From Lachnospira sp900551945 (GTDB taxonomy: Bacteria > Bacillota > Clostridia > Lachnospirales > Lachnospiraceae), in contig DBFCCI010000032.1 in the NCBI GenBank assembly GCA_048380335.1, positions 1 through 64,000 on the forward strand: a DNA stretch of 64,000 nt, written 5' to 3'. How positions within the stretch are numbered: position 1 is the stretch's first letter; each line of letters starts with the position of its first letter. Of the stretch, positions 1 to 6,726 are shown piece after piece. The position numbers and the translations under genes are program-made. A model generated the notes under the pieces. That model was not told the origin of the DNA and did no database searches. It saw only the letters and a program-made list of their open reading frames with translations.

Positions 1-2
1 TA

Positions 3-95
3 AACTCTAATCTTATTTATTATTCTTATCTTATTTTATAACTCTTATCTTATTTATTATTCTTATCTTATTTATAACTCTATTCTTATTATCAG
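3..95. repeat. AT-rich tandem repeat, period about 38 bp
   Basis: A unit that begins aactctta and continues with alternating tcttatttatta blocks occurs about two and a half times in a row. It directly precedes the palindromic iterons. It could be part of the same partition or origin locus, or simple low-complexity drift. No coding potential is seen. Confidence 0.6.
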
Positions 96-102
96 GCAAA
101 AA

Positions 103-252
103 AATACACGATGTATGTACCATTTTAATTTTTTTGGTACATGATGTATGTACCTGTTTTTATTTTTAGTACACGATGCGTGTACCTATTTTCTTATTTT
201 GGTACACGATGTATGTACCTTTCTTCAACTTTTGGTACACGATACGTGTACC
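103..252. repeat. Five phased 19-bp palindromic iterons; candidate tubC centromere
   Basis: Five copies of GGTACACGATGTATGTACC or a close variant begin at 103, 136, 168, 201 and 234. The spacing is 33, 32, 33 and 33 bp, close to three helical turns, so all would present the same DNA face. Each copy is an interrupted palindrome with GGTACA and TGTACC arms; copy 5 has 8-bp arms around a 3-bp centre. Regular palindromic iterons near a tubulin-like partition operon suggest the centromere bound by the TubR-like protein, but the sites lie about 5 kb from that operon. They could instead be replication iterons or operators. Confidence 0.6.
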
Positions 253-400
253 TATATTAAAAATATTTTCACTCAATATTATATTGTATTAATAATAGTC
301 ACCCACTTTCACTATTAAGATTAAGCACACTAAAAGTCTATACATAAAATAATGGAATTTTTGCTTGAATTAGCATTGATAAAAAATGTTAAGAATTTTC

Positions 401-429
401 TTGACATATATCCAATCGCCTGTTAATAT
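401..429 (+). promoter_or_regulatory. Sigma-A type promoter, TTGACA-17-TAATAT
   Basis: TTGACA at 401-406 and TAATAT at 424-429 are separated by 17 bp. Nothing obvious is encoded downstream on the plus strand before the hairpin at 530-569, so this may drive a short untranslated RNA of about 140 nt. A box at 353-374 resembling one at 8243-8265 lies upstream. Confidence 0.5.
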
Positions 430-529
430 TAATACTATATTTTATCATTTATTAAGATAACAAAGTTATTTTAATAGCTTATTATAAATTATTTTTATAT
501 TATTTGTTATTCATACTATTGGTGGGGTT

Positions 530-569
530 AAAAGGTGCAAAATCTTAAAATTAAGACTTTACACCTTTT
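530..569. terminator. Strong hairpin, probable bidirectional terminator
   Basis: AAAAGGTG at 530-537 pairs with CACCTTTT at 562-569, with further pairing of TCTTAA to TTAAGA inside. It sits just past the stop of the minus-strand gene at 594-803 and would also end a plus-strand transcript from the 401-429 promoter. Thymine runs on both sides support a terminator. Confidence 0.6.
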
Positions 570-593
570 GCTTATTATTTATTTTATTTGCTT

Positions 594-803
594 TTACTTT
601 GAATATTTTTCAATATAATCTTTTGCTTCTTTTTCTGTTAAAGCATATTTTTGTTGCAATTTTTGTAAGATTATATCGTTTGATATATCCATATCTTTGA
701 GTGTTTCTATTAATGTTTTTATGCCTAGTTCAATACCTTCTTCCATTGCTTCTTCTCTTTCAACTTCTCTTGCAATATTCTCATCATATTCTAATGTCAA
801 CAT
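594..803 (-). CDS. Orphan Rpn (PD-(D/E)XK transposase/nuclease family) C-terminal tail protein
   Basis: A 69-residue protein whose sequence matches the tail of Rpn-family recombination-promoting nucleases: an acidic REEAMEEGIELGIK coiled segment followed by a small helical module containing KLQQKYALTEKEAKDYI. The nuclease domain is absent. This is not a simple truncation remnant, because the ATG at 803 has its own GGAGGTG ribosome site and the DNA just upstream is another gene. A GTG at 812 is open but overlaps the ribosome site. Free-standing Rpn tails are known as internal translation products (RpnS type) that can counteract full-length Rpn; acting as such an antitoxin here is an inference. 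It is the last gene of a long minus-strand array. Confidence 0.55.
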   Translation of the reverse strand: MLTLEYDENIAREVEREEAMEEGIELGIKTLIETLKDMDISNDIILQKLQQKYALTEKEAKDYIEKYSK

Positions 804-829
804 ATTACGCACCTCCGAACTATTTTTCT

Positions 830-1300
830 TTAAAATCCACCATTCTGATATGCCCTAGCTATTACATATGATGGTTCATAAAAAGCACTACAATTATAAT
901 TATCAATTACATCACATATGTCATTATTATATACTCTAATGATACCATCTACATAATTCTCTTTTGATGACATTGTATCTTCTATTAGACGTTGATAAAC
1001 AGCTCCCATATCAAGCGAAGATGGAATTATACTTGCTAATTCTTTATCAACAGAAGTAATATCAAAATAACCTTCTAATAAATTATAATCATTAATCCAA
1101 TCATTCTCAACTTTTAATGGATTTTCACAATGCAACACATTAGCACAGCTCAATAAATGATATAATTCGTCTTTTCCAATGGTATTTACAACATATTTAT
1201 TTCTTTGTTTTATATGCCTTGCTACTCTCTCTATCATATAACATACAAAATAAAGGTCATTTGATTGTATATCTTCGTCTGGAAAGTATTTATTTTTCAT
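830..1300 (-). CDS. Partner protein of DUF3990-type protein
   Basis: A 156-residue soluble protein with no recognised catalytic motif. I recognise the general type (a segment such as NDLYFVCYMIERVAR near the N-terminus and FYEPSYVIARAYQNGGF at the very C-terminus) as a protein found next to DUF3990 proteins in Lachnospiraceae. Its start overlaps the stop of the upstream DUF3990-type gene by 4 bp (ATGA), indicating translational coupling. A GGGAG ribosome site lies inside the upstream gene. The tight coupling suggests a two-component module, possibly antitoxin or immunity partner, but its function is not established. Confidence 0.6.
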   Translation of the reverse strand: MKNKYFPDEDIQSNDLYFVCYMIERVARHIKQRNKYVVNTIGKDELYHLLSCANVLHCENPLKVENDWINDYNLLEGYFDITSVDKELASIIPSSLDMGAVYQRLIEDTMSSKENYVDGIIRVYNNDICDVIDNYNCSAFYEPSYVIARAYQNGGF

Positions 1301-1758
1301 AAAGTCTTACTCCCTTCAAATACTAATGTTTTTAAAGCCTTTTCTGTACAAAATACAATTTGATGTGTTGGATAAGAAAACTTTATAAGTTCCCAAAAAG
1401 CATTTCTTGAAATTTTCCCATTTACAAATTCTTCAACAAAATTCCAAATTTGATCATCTGCCATTGCGCCCTCTACAATATCATAATTATGTTCAATACC
1501 TCTTCTACAATCAACGATAAAATCCAGCCATTCATCTGTCATTTTATCAAATTGTAACATTTTTAATTCATTATTTGGTATATATTCATATTGATTTACT
1601 ATAGACGCACCTTTTCTTGTCATTGCCCATCTCTTTGCCTGCTTTTCATAATTGGTACAATAAAAACCATAGCCAAAATCTTTATAAAACCCATTCTGAA
1701 GAATACGAGGTGTAGAAACTTCTACATTACTACCGTGATAAATAATATTATTTTCCAA
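1297..1758 (-). CDS. DUF3990-type protein (ADP-ribosyltransferase-like), candidate toxin
   Basis: About 153 residues with an N-terminal IIYHGSNVEV motif, a DFGYGFYCT motif and then KQAKRWA, the pattern seen in DUF3990 proteins. These motifs resemble the nucleotide-binding core of ADP-ribosyltransferases, where an H or R in the first strand and a Y in the second contact NAD. Assignment to that fold is from motif memory, not a search. I place the start at TTG 1758, which has an AGGTG site at suitable distance; a GTG at 1767 is the alternative but has poor spacing. It is coupled by 4 bp to the downstream partner gene, so a toxin-antitoxin role is plausible but unproven. Confidence 0.6.
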   Translation of the reverse strand: MENNIIYHGSNVEVSTPRILQNGFYKDFGYGFYCTNYEKQAKRWAMTRKGASIVNQYEYIPNNELKMLQFDKMTDEWLDFIVDCRRGIEHNYDIVEGAMADDQIWNFVEEFVNGKISRNAFWELIKFSYPTHQIVFCTEKALKTLVFEGSKTL

Positions 1759-1881
1759 ACCTGTCACCTACTTTCTTAATTTTATTATATAGCATTTTAA
1801 TTACTTTAACAATATGTAACTATTCACAATCAATAGTTGACCACTACTCTCACCGTAAGCATATCTCTGTTGTATATTGTA

Positions 1882-2256
1882 TTAGCTTTCACTAACTGAA
1901 AAACCTGCATATTCAGCAAGTTCTTCAAATGACATTCCATATTCAGGACTTTGTATAATATCATCAATATTAACTACTAAATATAAATTGTTCTTCATCT
2001 TTTTAACATATAAGTATTCATCTTTTAATGAATTTCTTATCATTCGCATTGTAATAACTGGTCTAACATTTATTGCCTGTTCTGTACCATTTGTACCCTC
2101 TCCAATCTCAAAATCAACAATATCATCTGTATCCAATACTTTGAAGCCTTCCATATCAATGATATTAGAATAGTGTACAAATACATCCTTATCATCATCA
2201 TATGTAATAAAGCCATAGCCCTTTTCATTATTAAACCATTTTACTGTACCAGTCAT
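1882..2256 (-). CDS. Cold-shock-domain protein with C-terminal extension
   Basis: The first half is a cold-shock domain: TGTVKWFNNEKGYGFI carries RNP1 (KGYGFI) and VFVHYS is RNP2. Ordinary bacterial Csp proteins are about 66 residues; this one is 124, with an extra segment of about 55 residues (from about residue 70) that I do not recognise. It should bind single-stranded RNA or DNA. The N-terminal half is canonical and the start has a GGAGG site 9 nt upstream. Its place inside an accessory array suggests a plasmid- or phage-borne version rather than the housekeeping Csp. Confidence 0.85.
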   Translation of the reverse strand: MTGTVKWFNNEKGYGFITYDDDKDVFVHYSNIIDMEGFKVLDTDDIVDFEIGEGTNGTEQAINVRPVITMRMIRNSLKDEYLYVKKMKNNLYLVVNIDDIIQSPEYGMSFEELAEYAGFSVSES

Positions 2257-2303
2257 TCTTATAATCCTCCATTTGTTTTAATCTATATATAGGGGTATAA
2301 AAT

Positions 2304-2978
2304 TTAAATCTTAACTATGAATTTTTTTGAATTAACCTTTACTTCTGGTAATAATTCATCTGTCTTTTTCAAAATCATCTTTAAGACTTCAAATATATAT
2401 TCTTCATCACCTTCAATATCGTTCTTGCTTGTATGCTGTAAAAATGAAGATAATCGCTGTGCGTGTTCTCCTATGAAACTAGCATATATATCATCAATAA
2501 CCTCTTTGTTAGGTAATGAAACCATAGGGTATAAATCATGCACCAATAAAGCATTTATATCTTTTTCGCCATTTTCAATACATTGCTTTTTTCTCTTAAA
2601 TAATGTAATATCACCTTCAACATCTTCATCAAGTAGCAATCCATAAAACATATTTGCATAATTACCTACATAATACATAGTATCTCGAATTAACGCCTTA
2701 TCGTCATCTGGTGTAATATCAAATCTCATTGAACATAATGAATCTAGATAGTTACAACCTTTTATAATGATACATTTTGATAAATCATTATTTATTAGTC
2801 CTTGTTCTGTCCAACCCATTCTTTTTGATATAAGCTCAATAATCTCTATATCACATTTCTTTAAATTTTCATCGTGGTGAATTTCTGATATTGGAACTTC
2901 TGTTCCTACTTCAATAAAATTTTTTTTACTATTTGGTCTTTCCTTTTTTATAATTAATCTTCTCTGCTTTCTATTCAT
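2304..2978 (-). CDS. Hypothetical protein, 224 aa
   Basis: I do not recognise this protein. It starts with a very basic stretch (MNRKQRRLIIKKERPNSKK) and continues as a soluble, mostly helical and acidic protein with no membrane segment or known catalytic motif. A GGAAGG ribosome site precedes the ATG. Its upstream leader (about 2999-3088) is a diverged copy of the leader of the gene at 3612-4157, so the two genes may be controlled together. Basic N-terminal tails of this kind occur in nucleic-acid-associated phage and plasmid proteins, but that is only suggestive. Confidence 0.6.
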   Translation of the reverse strand: MNRKQRRLIIKKERPNSKKNFIEVGTEVPISEIHHDENLKKCDIEIIELISKRMGWTEQGLINNDLSKCIIIKGCNYLDSLCSMRFDITPDDDKALIRDTMYYVGNYANMFYGLLLDEDVEGDITLFKRKKQCIENGEKDINALLVHDLYPMVSLPNKEVIDDIYASFIGEHAQRLSSFLQHTSKNDIEGDEEYIFEVLKMILKKTDELLPEVKVNSKKFIVKI

Positions 2979-2998
2979 CTGTTTTACCTTCCTTTTTT

Positions 2999-3088
2999 AT
3001 ATAATACAAGGCAGAATAAACCTATTTGCTTATAAGTTCCTTTAACAGTTCACAACTGACCTTATCTTATATATTTGCTTTACATCTG
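2999..3088. repeat. Intergenic leader repeat, copy 1
   Basis: About 90 bp resembling the stretch at 4182-4272: both contain a TATAATA..AAGG.AGAA.TAAAC core, then TTGCTTATAA and TTGCTTTA..TCTG-like blocks in the same order. Each copy lies directly 5' of a minus-strand gene. The similarity may reflect a shared promoter or regulator site, or an old local duplication. Confidence 0.5.
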
Positions 3089-3114
3089 TTATAATAATTG
3101 TACTAATTATTTAT

Positions 3115-3543
3115 CTATGGTCTTATAATTCGTATAAATGTAATTATTTCATCATTACTTAAAACATTCCTAATCAGTTTTTTATCGACTTTGTTATCAT
3201 CAACAATACTATGGAATATTTTCCAGTAACTTCTACATAAATTCTCCCAGTGATATGAACTCATGTCTAATTTTTCCAAATACTCTCTTACTGTAAATGG
3301 GGTATCATTCCCATTTACACAATAATATTCAACAAGTCCGTCTGATGTTTTTATAAATCTTCCTAGTGCTTCTTGTTCCCTTTTCCATTCTTCTATAAAA
3401 TTCTCTGCATTGCTACGTGTATCTTGTAATTGCTTATCTTTTAACCAATTTAAATAATCAAATACAACAGCTATCTGATAATCTGATTCTGTAATAAATA
3501 CACCTGTTTTGTTTCTTAATAATTCTAACGTTAATTCAAGCAT
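3115..3543 (-). CDS. Hypothetical protein, 142 aa
   Basis: Unrecognised. It is a soluble, charged, predicted helical protein with a central KREQEALGRF stretch and an aromatic-rich segment (YHWENLCRSYWKIFH) near residue 100. There is no signal peptide, membrane segment or cysteine motif. An AGGA site lies 10 nt upstream of the ATG. It belongs to the same minus-strand accessory array as the partition genes. Confidence 0.55.
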   Translation of the reverse strand: MLELTLELLRNKTGVFITESDYQIAVVFDYLNWLKDKQLQDTRSNAENFIEEWKREQEALGRFIKTSDGLVEYYCVNGNDTPFTVREYLEKLDMSSYHWENLCRSYWKIFHSIVDDNKVDKKLIRNVLSNDEIITFIRIIRP

Positions 3544-3567
3544 TTCCTTTTAATCCTTTCTAAGCTC

Positions 3568-3600
3568 CCTCAGATGTCCTAATTAAGGATATCTAAGGGG
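3568..3600. other. Intergenic stem-loop
   Basis: CCTCAGATGTCCT pairs with AGGATATCTAAGG around a short aatta loop. No thymine run follows on either strand, so it is more likely an RNA processing or stability hairpin between 3612-4157 and 3115-3543 than a terminator. Confidence 0.45.
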
Positions 3601-3611
3601 TATTTTATTTA

Positions 3612-4157
3612 TTATTGTTGCTTATCACTGAGTACCTTAAAAGCTTTCATTGTCTCATCTTTATAATTTTCCTTAACCTTTGTTAATCCTTCTGCGTATT
3701 TTGTCCAAAATTTCAATTTAGGTATCTCATTAATATTTTTATTCTCGCAAAATTCATAAACTAAATTAAAAATATTATGATATAATGAGATATTAACCAA
3801 TTTAGGAAAGAAATATATATCACCTTGTTGTACTATATAACCATTTACAATTAACAGTCTTAATGCTTCATCAACTATAGTATTATCTGTATAATCACAA
3901 CCATAAGAATGCTTTATCGTATCATCTGTTATAATTGTTACTTGAGCATATGTACGATGTGCATATAAATAACAATACAATCCTAAACCCTCATACCCTG
4001 TATCACCAATAATATCAGCGTACATGTCTTCACTTATTTCTGTATTCCTTCCTTTAATTTCTGACAATAATTCTTTAGTGTCGTCTGATAAATCCTTTAT
4101 GGAAAAAATCCAATTTTGCTCTCTTGTTAAAGTTATTAATGCTTGTGCTGTTATCAT
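3612..4157 (-). CDS. Hypothetical protein, 181 aa
   Basis: Unrecognised. The middle (residues about 55-125) contains GYEGLGLYCYLYAHRTYAQ followed by DEALRLLIVNGYIVQQGDIYFF. This reads like a small winged-helix module of the kind in plasmid replication or DnaD-like proteins, with short helices and then a turn with a beta hairpin. That is a fold guess only. The ATG has a GGAGG site. The 5' leader is the second copy of the repeat also found in front of 2304-2978. Confidence 0.55.
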   Translation of the reverse strand: MITAQALITLTREQNWIFSIKDLSDDTKELLSEIKGRNTEISEDMYADIIGDTGYEGLGLYCYLYAHRTYAQVTIITDDTIKHSYGCDYTDNTIVDEALRLLIVNGYIVQQGDIYFFPKLVNISLYHNIFNLVYEFCENKNINEIPKLKFWTKYAEGLTKVKENYKDETMKAFKVLSDKQQ

Positions 4158-4181
4158 TTTCTTAATCCTCCATTTTTAATT

Positions 4182-4272
4182 TTTTATAATATATAAGGTA
4201 GAAATAAACTTATTGCTTATAATTCTCTTTATTAATCCAACTGATTGACCTATGTATATCTGCTTTAATCTG
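4182..4272. repeat. Intergenic leader repeat, copy 2
   Basis: Second copy of the leader sequence described at 2999-3088, in the same orientation and the same position relative to the downstream minus-strand start. It overlaps the last codons of the gene at 4265-4651. Confidence 0.5.
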
Positions 4273-4651
4273 CCATAAAACCTATAGTTATCGAACTTTT
4301 ACTTTTAAGTTTTATATCAATTGCTCTTGATACTGGAAATGTAAACCAGTCTAATATATCTTGCATTTCTGTAATTTGTTCAATCTGTGTAATATCAAGA
4401 TATAATACTTCACTTGAATGAATTGAATACAATGGTGTACCATCTTCTCTATATGACATTGGCTCTTCATTGCTATTATCAAATGTCAATAAATTGGCAG
4501 ACTTTAACAATGTACAATCTGTAAAACATAAATCTGATACTTCAACACCCATACTATTATTATTTATATCTGCTGTATTTACATGAATTTGATAACCCCT
4601 TCCAGTTTTCTTTTGCTTAACTAATGCTCCAAAAAATTCTAATAATTCCAT
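4265..4651 (-). CDS. Hypothetical protein, 128 aa; resembles its neighbour
   Basis: Unrecognised small acidic protein. Its C-terminal third carries a QDILDWFTFPVS segment that matches SDIVDWYTINVS in the adjacent 101-residue protein (4656-4961), so the two look like distant paralogues. The genes are 4 bp apart, with the GGAG ribosome site of this gene inside the end of the upstream one, so they are probably co-translated. It lies two genes downstream of the tubulin-like GTPase. Confidence 0.6.
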   Translation of the reverse strand: MELLEFFGALVKQKKTGRGYQIHVNTADINNNSMGVEVSDLCFTDCTLLKSANLLTFDNSNEEPMSYREDGTPLYSIHSSEVLYLDITQIEQITEMQDILDWFTFPVSRAIDIKLKSKSSITIGFMAD

Positions 4652-4655
4652 TTGT

Positions 4656-4961
4656 TTACTCCATTTCTTTTTTATCTATGCTACTTTTTTCAAGTATGAC
4701 TTCAATATCCATTCGACAACAACCTGAAGGCAAATCTGTCTTAATAATCATATATTCATCAGAAGATACATTTATTGTGTACCAATCAACAATATCTGAA
4801 AATATTCCAGCCTTTGATAATGTTGTTAAATCTTCAATGAACTTATTATTATCAATAATTTCATAAGTCACACCTTCAGTACATAATTTAACAATCTTAA
4901 CTTTATAATCCTTTGATGTAATCTTCTCTACTAAATCATTTGTTTTAATATAATCGTCCAT
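4656..4961 (-). CDS. Hypothetical protein, 101 aa; resembles its neighbour
   Basis: Unrecognised. It shares a DI-[LV]-DW-[FY]-T motif and following beta-like segment with the 128-residue product of 4265-4651. It has an AAGGAG site before the ATG. A perfect 8-bp hairpin (4992-5014, ATAAGGGG to CCCCTTAT) separates it from tubZ upstream, which could reduce read-through from the partition genes into the rest of the array. Confidence 0.6.
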   Translation of the reverse strand: MDDYIKTNDLVEKITSKDYKVKIVKLCTEGVTYEIIDNNKFIEDLTTLSKAGIFSDIVDWYTINVSSDEYMIIKTDLPSGCCRMDIEVILEKSSIDKKEME

Positions 4962-4991
4962 AATTTATATACTCCTTGTAGTTATTTTATA

Positions 4992-5014
4992 TATAAGGGG
5001 CATTACACCCCTTA
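4992..5014. other. Perfect 8-bp stem-loop between tubZ-like gene and small genes
   Basis: ATAAGGGG and CCCCTTAT flank a 7-nt loop. On the minus strand it is followed by an A/T stretch without a clean uridine run, so it is at best an attenuating hairpin downstream of the tubZ-like gene. Confidence 0.45.
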
Positions 5015-5087
5015 TTTAACTGTGTTCTAAATGTAACCAACTATGTTTTAAATATGTTTGAATTGTATCTTAACTATATTTCAACTA

Positions 5088-6149
5088 TTAAAGTAATAAA
5101 TCTCTACTGCTAACTTTCTTCTTTTTTTCTTCTTTAATAACTGGCTGTTCTATACTTTCAAAAAAGTTAAGTCCTGTTGATAATCTATTATTTCTTTGTG
5201 CTGATATATTATGATTTATAGTATCCTTATTAGCTTCTATAATGCCCTTAATTTCTTCCATTCGAGTGTAAGGAAGTGATAAGCCACTTAATACACATAA
5301 TGTATAATCACCAGCTTCATAGCCTAAATAAAGGTCTAATGGCTTACCAATTTGTTCATATATTTCAGATATATCAATCTTCTTACCATCATCACCATTA
5401 ATTAAAGCAATATATTTAATAATCTTGTCCTCTTCTAATGGTGCAAATATATTATTCTTAAATGTCTTTAATAATGTCTGTGTATTGGCATTATCCTTAT
5501 GAATACTGCTTATAATTGACATACCTGGGGTCATTAACATTTGTTCAATTTCAGCTTCATCAACATTACCTAGTTTAGAAACTCCATTTGATGTTAGAAG
5601 TGCATCAAAATACTTAAAAAAGGTTTCGTTTATTTTCATTTTGTCATTAACTCTACTGTTATCTAATATGAATGTAGCCCCGGGTAATTCACTTAACTGT
5701 TCAAGCTCTGCAAGTGTTTCATAACTATTTAATAATGCTTGTGTAGACTCAATTCTTATATCAGGCAATACTGTAACTACGCAACAAAACTTAATATCAA
5801 GCTCATTCATTAATATTCGCTTTATAGAGGGCAATTGACCACTAGCAGAACCACCACCAGCCGAGCCAAATACAACTATATACTCAACATTTGCAAACTT
5901 TTCTTTAACTGCATTTATAATGTTATCAATATCTTTTCTTAATAGTTCTTTGCTTTTCTTACGGTCTTTATTACAACCTTCACCACCTTGAATATGATAT
6001 TTGCAATCATCTTCAATTTCTGTAGCACTATCCAAATCACTTATAGCCGTATTCATTGCTAAAGTTGGATATTTTGTTTTATAAAACATCACCATTTGAT
6101 TGCTACCATATTGACCTAAAAATAAGAAACCGCCTTTTGATTTAACCAT
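5088..6149 (-). CDS. tubZ: Tubulin/FtsZ-superfamily GTPase, TubZ-like
   Basis: A 353-residue protein with the tubulin-superfamily GTP-binding layout. The N-terminal FLGQYGSNQ matches the T1 loop, VVFGSAGGGSASGQLP near residue 100 matches the T4 glycine loop (GGGTGTG in FtsZ), and GNVDEAEIEQMLMTPGM near residue 200 aligns with the FtsZ T7 loop (NVDFADVRTVM), keeping the acidic residues that activate GTP hydrolysis in the next subunit. Length and the lysine-rich C-terminal tail (VIKEEKKKKV) suit plasmid or phage TubZ better than FtsZ, which is longer and ends differently. It lies 3 bp after a winged-helix gene, the TubR-TubZ order. Expected role: filaments that segregate DNA by treadmilling. 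A phage PhuZ-like relative is the main alternative. Confidence 0.8.
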   Translation of the reverse strand: MVKSKGGFLFLGQYGSNQMVMFYKTKYPTLAMNTAISDLDSATEIEDDCKYHIQGGEGCNKDRKKSKELLRKDIDNIINAVKEKFANVEYIVVFGSAGGGSASGQLPSIKRILMNELDIKFCCVVTVLPDIRIESTQALLNSYETLAELEQLSELPGATFILDNSRVNDKMKINETFFKYFDALLTSNGVSKLGNVDEAEIEQMLMTPGMSIISSIHKDNANTQTLLKTFKNNIFAPLEEDKIIKYIALINGDDGKKIDISEIYEQIGKPLDLYLGYEAGDYTLCVLSGLSLPYTRMEEIKGIIEANKDTINHNISAQRNNRLSTGLNFFESIEQPVIKEEKKKKVSSRDLLL

Positions 6150-6152
6150 TGT

Positions 6153-6440
6153 TTAATTCTCCTCTACTTTAATTGGTGCTGGTAATAATTCAGAACCTTT
6201 ATTTGTTAATATATAGCCTTTACTTCTGCTAATCTTTGCCCCTTCTTCAACAAACCCTTTTTCTCTTAATACTCTCAGGTGCTTTTTTATTGTATCCACT
6301 GACATATCATCAACCATACTTTCAAGTATTTCAGATGGTGACATTGAGCGAGAATATGTATCAGCATAATTATTTTTTAATATTCTTAAAATCAAACATT
6401 CAATTCTTGGAATATTATTTTGTTCCAGTTTATTATCCAT
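6153..6440 (-). CDS. Winged-helix DNA-binding protein, TubR-like
   Basis: A 95-residue protein with a helix-turn-helix and wing: PRIECLILRILKNNY, then SPSEILESMVDDMSVDTIKKHLRVLREKGFVEEG and a basic KISRSKGYILT wing. It lies 3 bp upstream of the tubulin-like gene, and its end carries the GAGGAG site for that gene. In type III partition systems the winged-helix protein TubR binds centromere iterons, represses the operon and links the DNA to TubZ filaments. That role follows from context; the sequence alone only shows a MarR/ArsR-like winged helix. An AAGGAAGG site precedes the ATG. Confidence 0.65.
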   Translation of the reverse strand: MDNKLEQNNIPRIECLILRILKNNYADTYSRSMSPSEILESMVDDMSVDTIKKHLRVLREKGFVEEGAKISRSKGYILTNKGSELLPAPIKVEEN

Positions 6441-6529
6441 TCGCTTAATCCTTCCTTAAACAACATATATTATGATTATCTGTGATATTTAAACTTAAAA
6501 AATTTAGGTTTTCATATTCTTTTCACCAC

Positions 6530-6706
6530 CTATTCATTATTTTTCTTTACTTCTTTTGTTTTAACTCTAAAAATATCATCATCAAGCCATTTGACACTAC
6601 CAGTACCATCTACATTTAATGGTATCTTTATAGTACTGTTATCAGAAAATGTAAGTATCTGACTTAACTTTCCATTATCAGCCTCTAGTGCTATCTCTGT
6701 CACCAT
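6530..6706 (-). CDS. Small protein, 58 aa, upstream of tubR-like gene
   Basis: The reading frame starts at ATG 6706 (MVTEIALEADNGK) and ends at TAG 6530. An AAGGGGAG ribosome site lies directly upstream. It is acidic in the first half and lysine-rich at the end (FRVKTKEVKKNNE), with beta-like middle segments. Not recognised. Its position 20 bp after another small gene and 90 bp before the tubR-like start suggests membership of the partition operon. Confidence 0.55.
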   Translation of the reverse strand: MVTEIALEADNGKLSQILTFSDNSTIKIPLNVDGTGSVKWLDDDIFRVKTKEVKKNNE

Positions 6707-6726
6707 CTCCCCTTATCTCCAATCTT

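Noticed and set aside
103..252. Possible CRISPR array (five repeats of 19 bp)
   Set aside because: Repeats are shorter than CRISPR repeats, the intervals are only 13-14 bp and AT-rich rather than unique spacers, and no cas genes are present. Palindromic iterons explain it better.
5088..6149. Housekeeping FtsZ
   Set aside because: The protein lacks the standard FtsZ C-terminal peptide, has a variant T4 loop, is coupled to a winged-helix gene, and is not in a division or cell-wall cluster.
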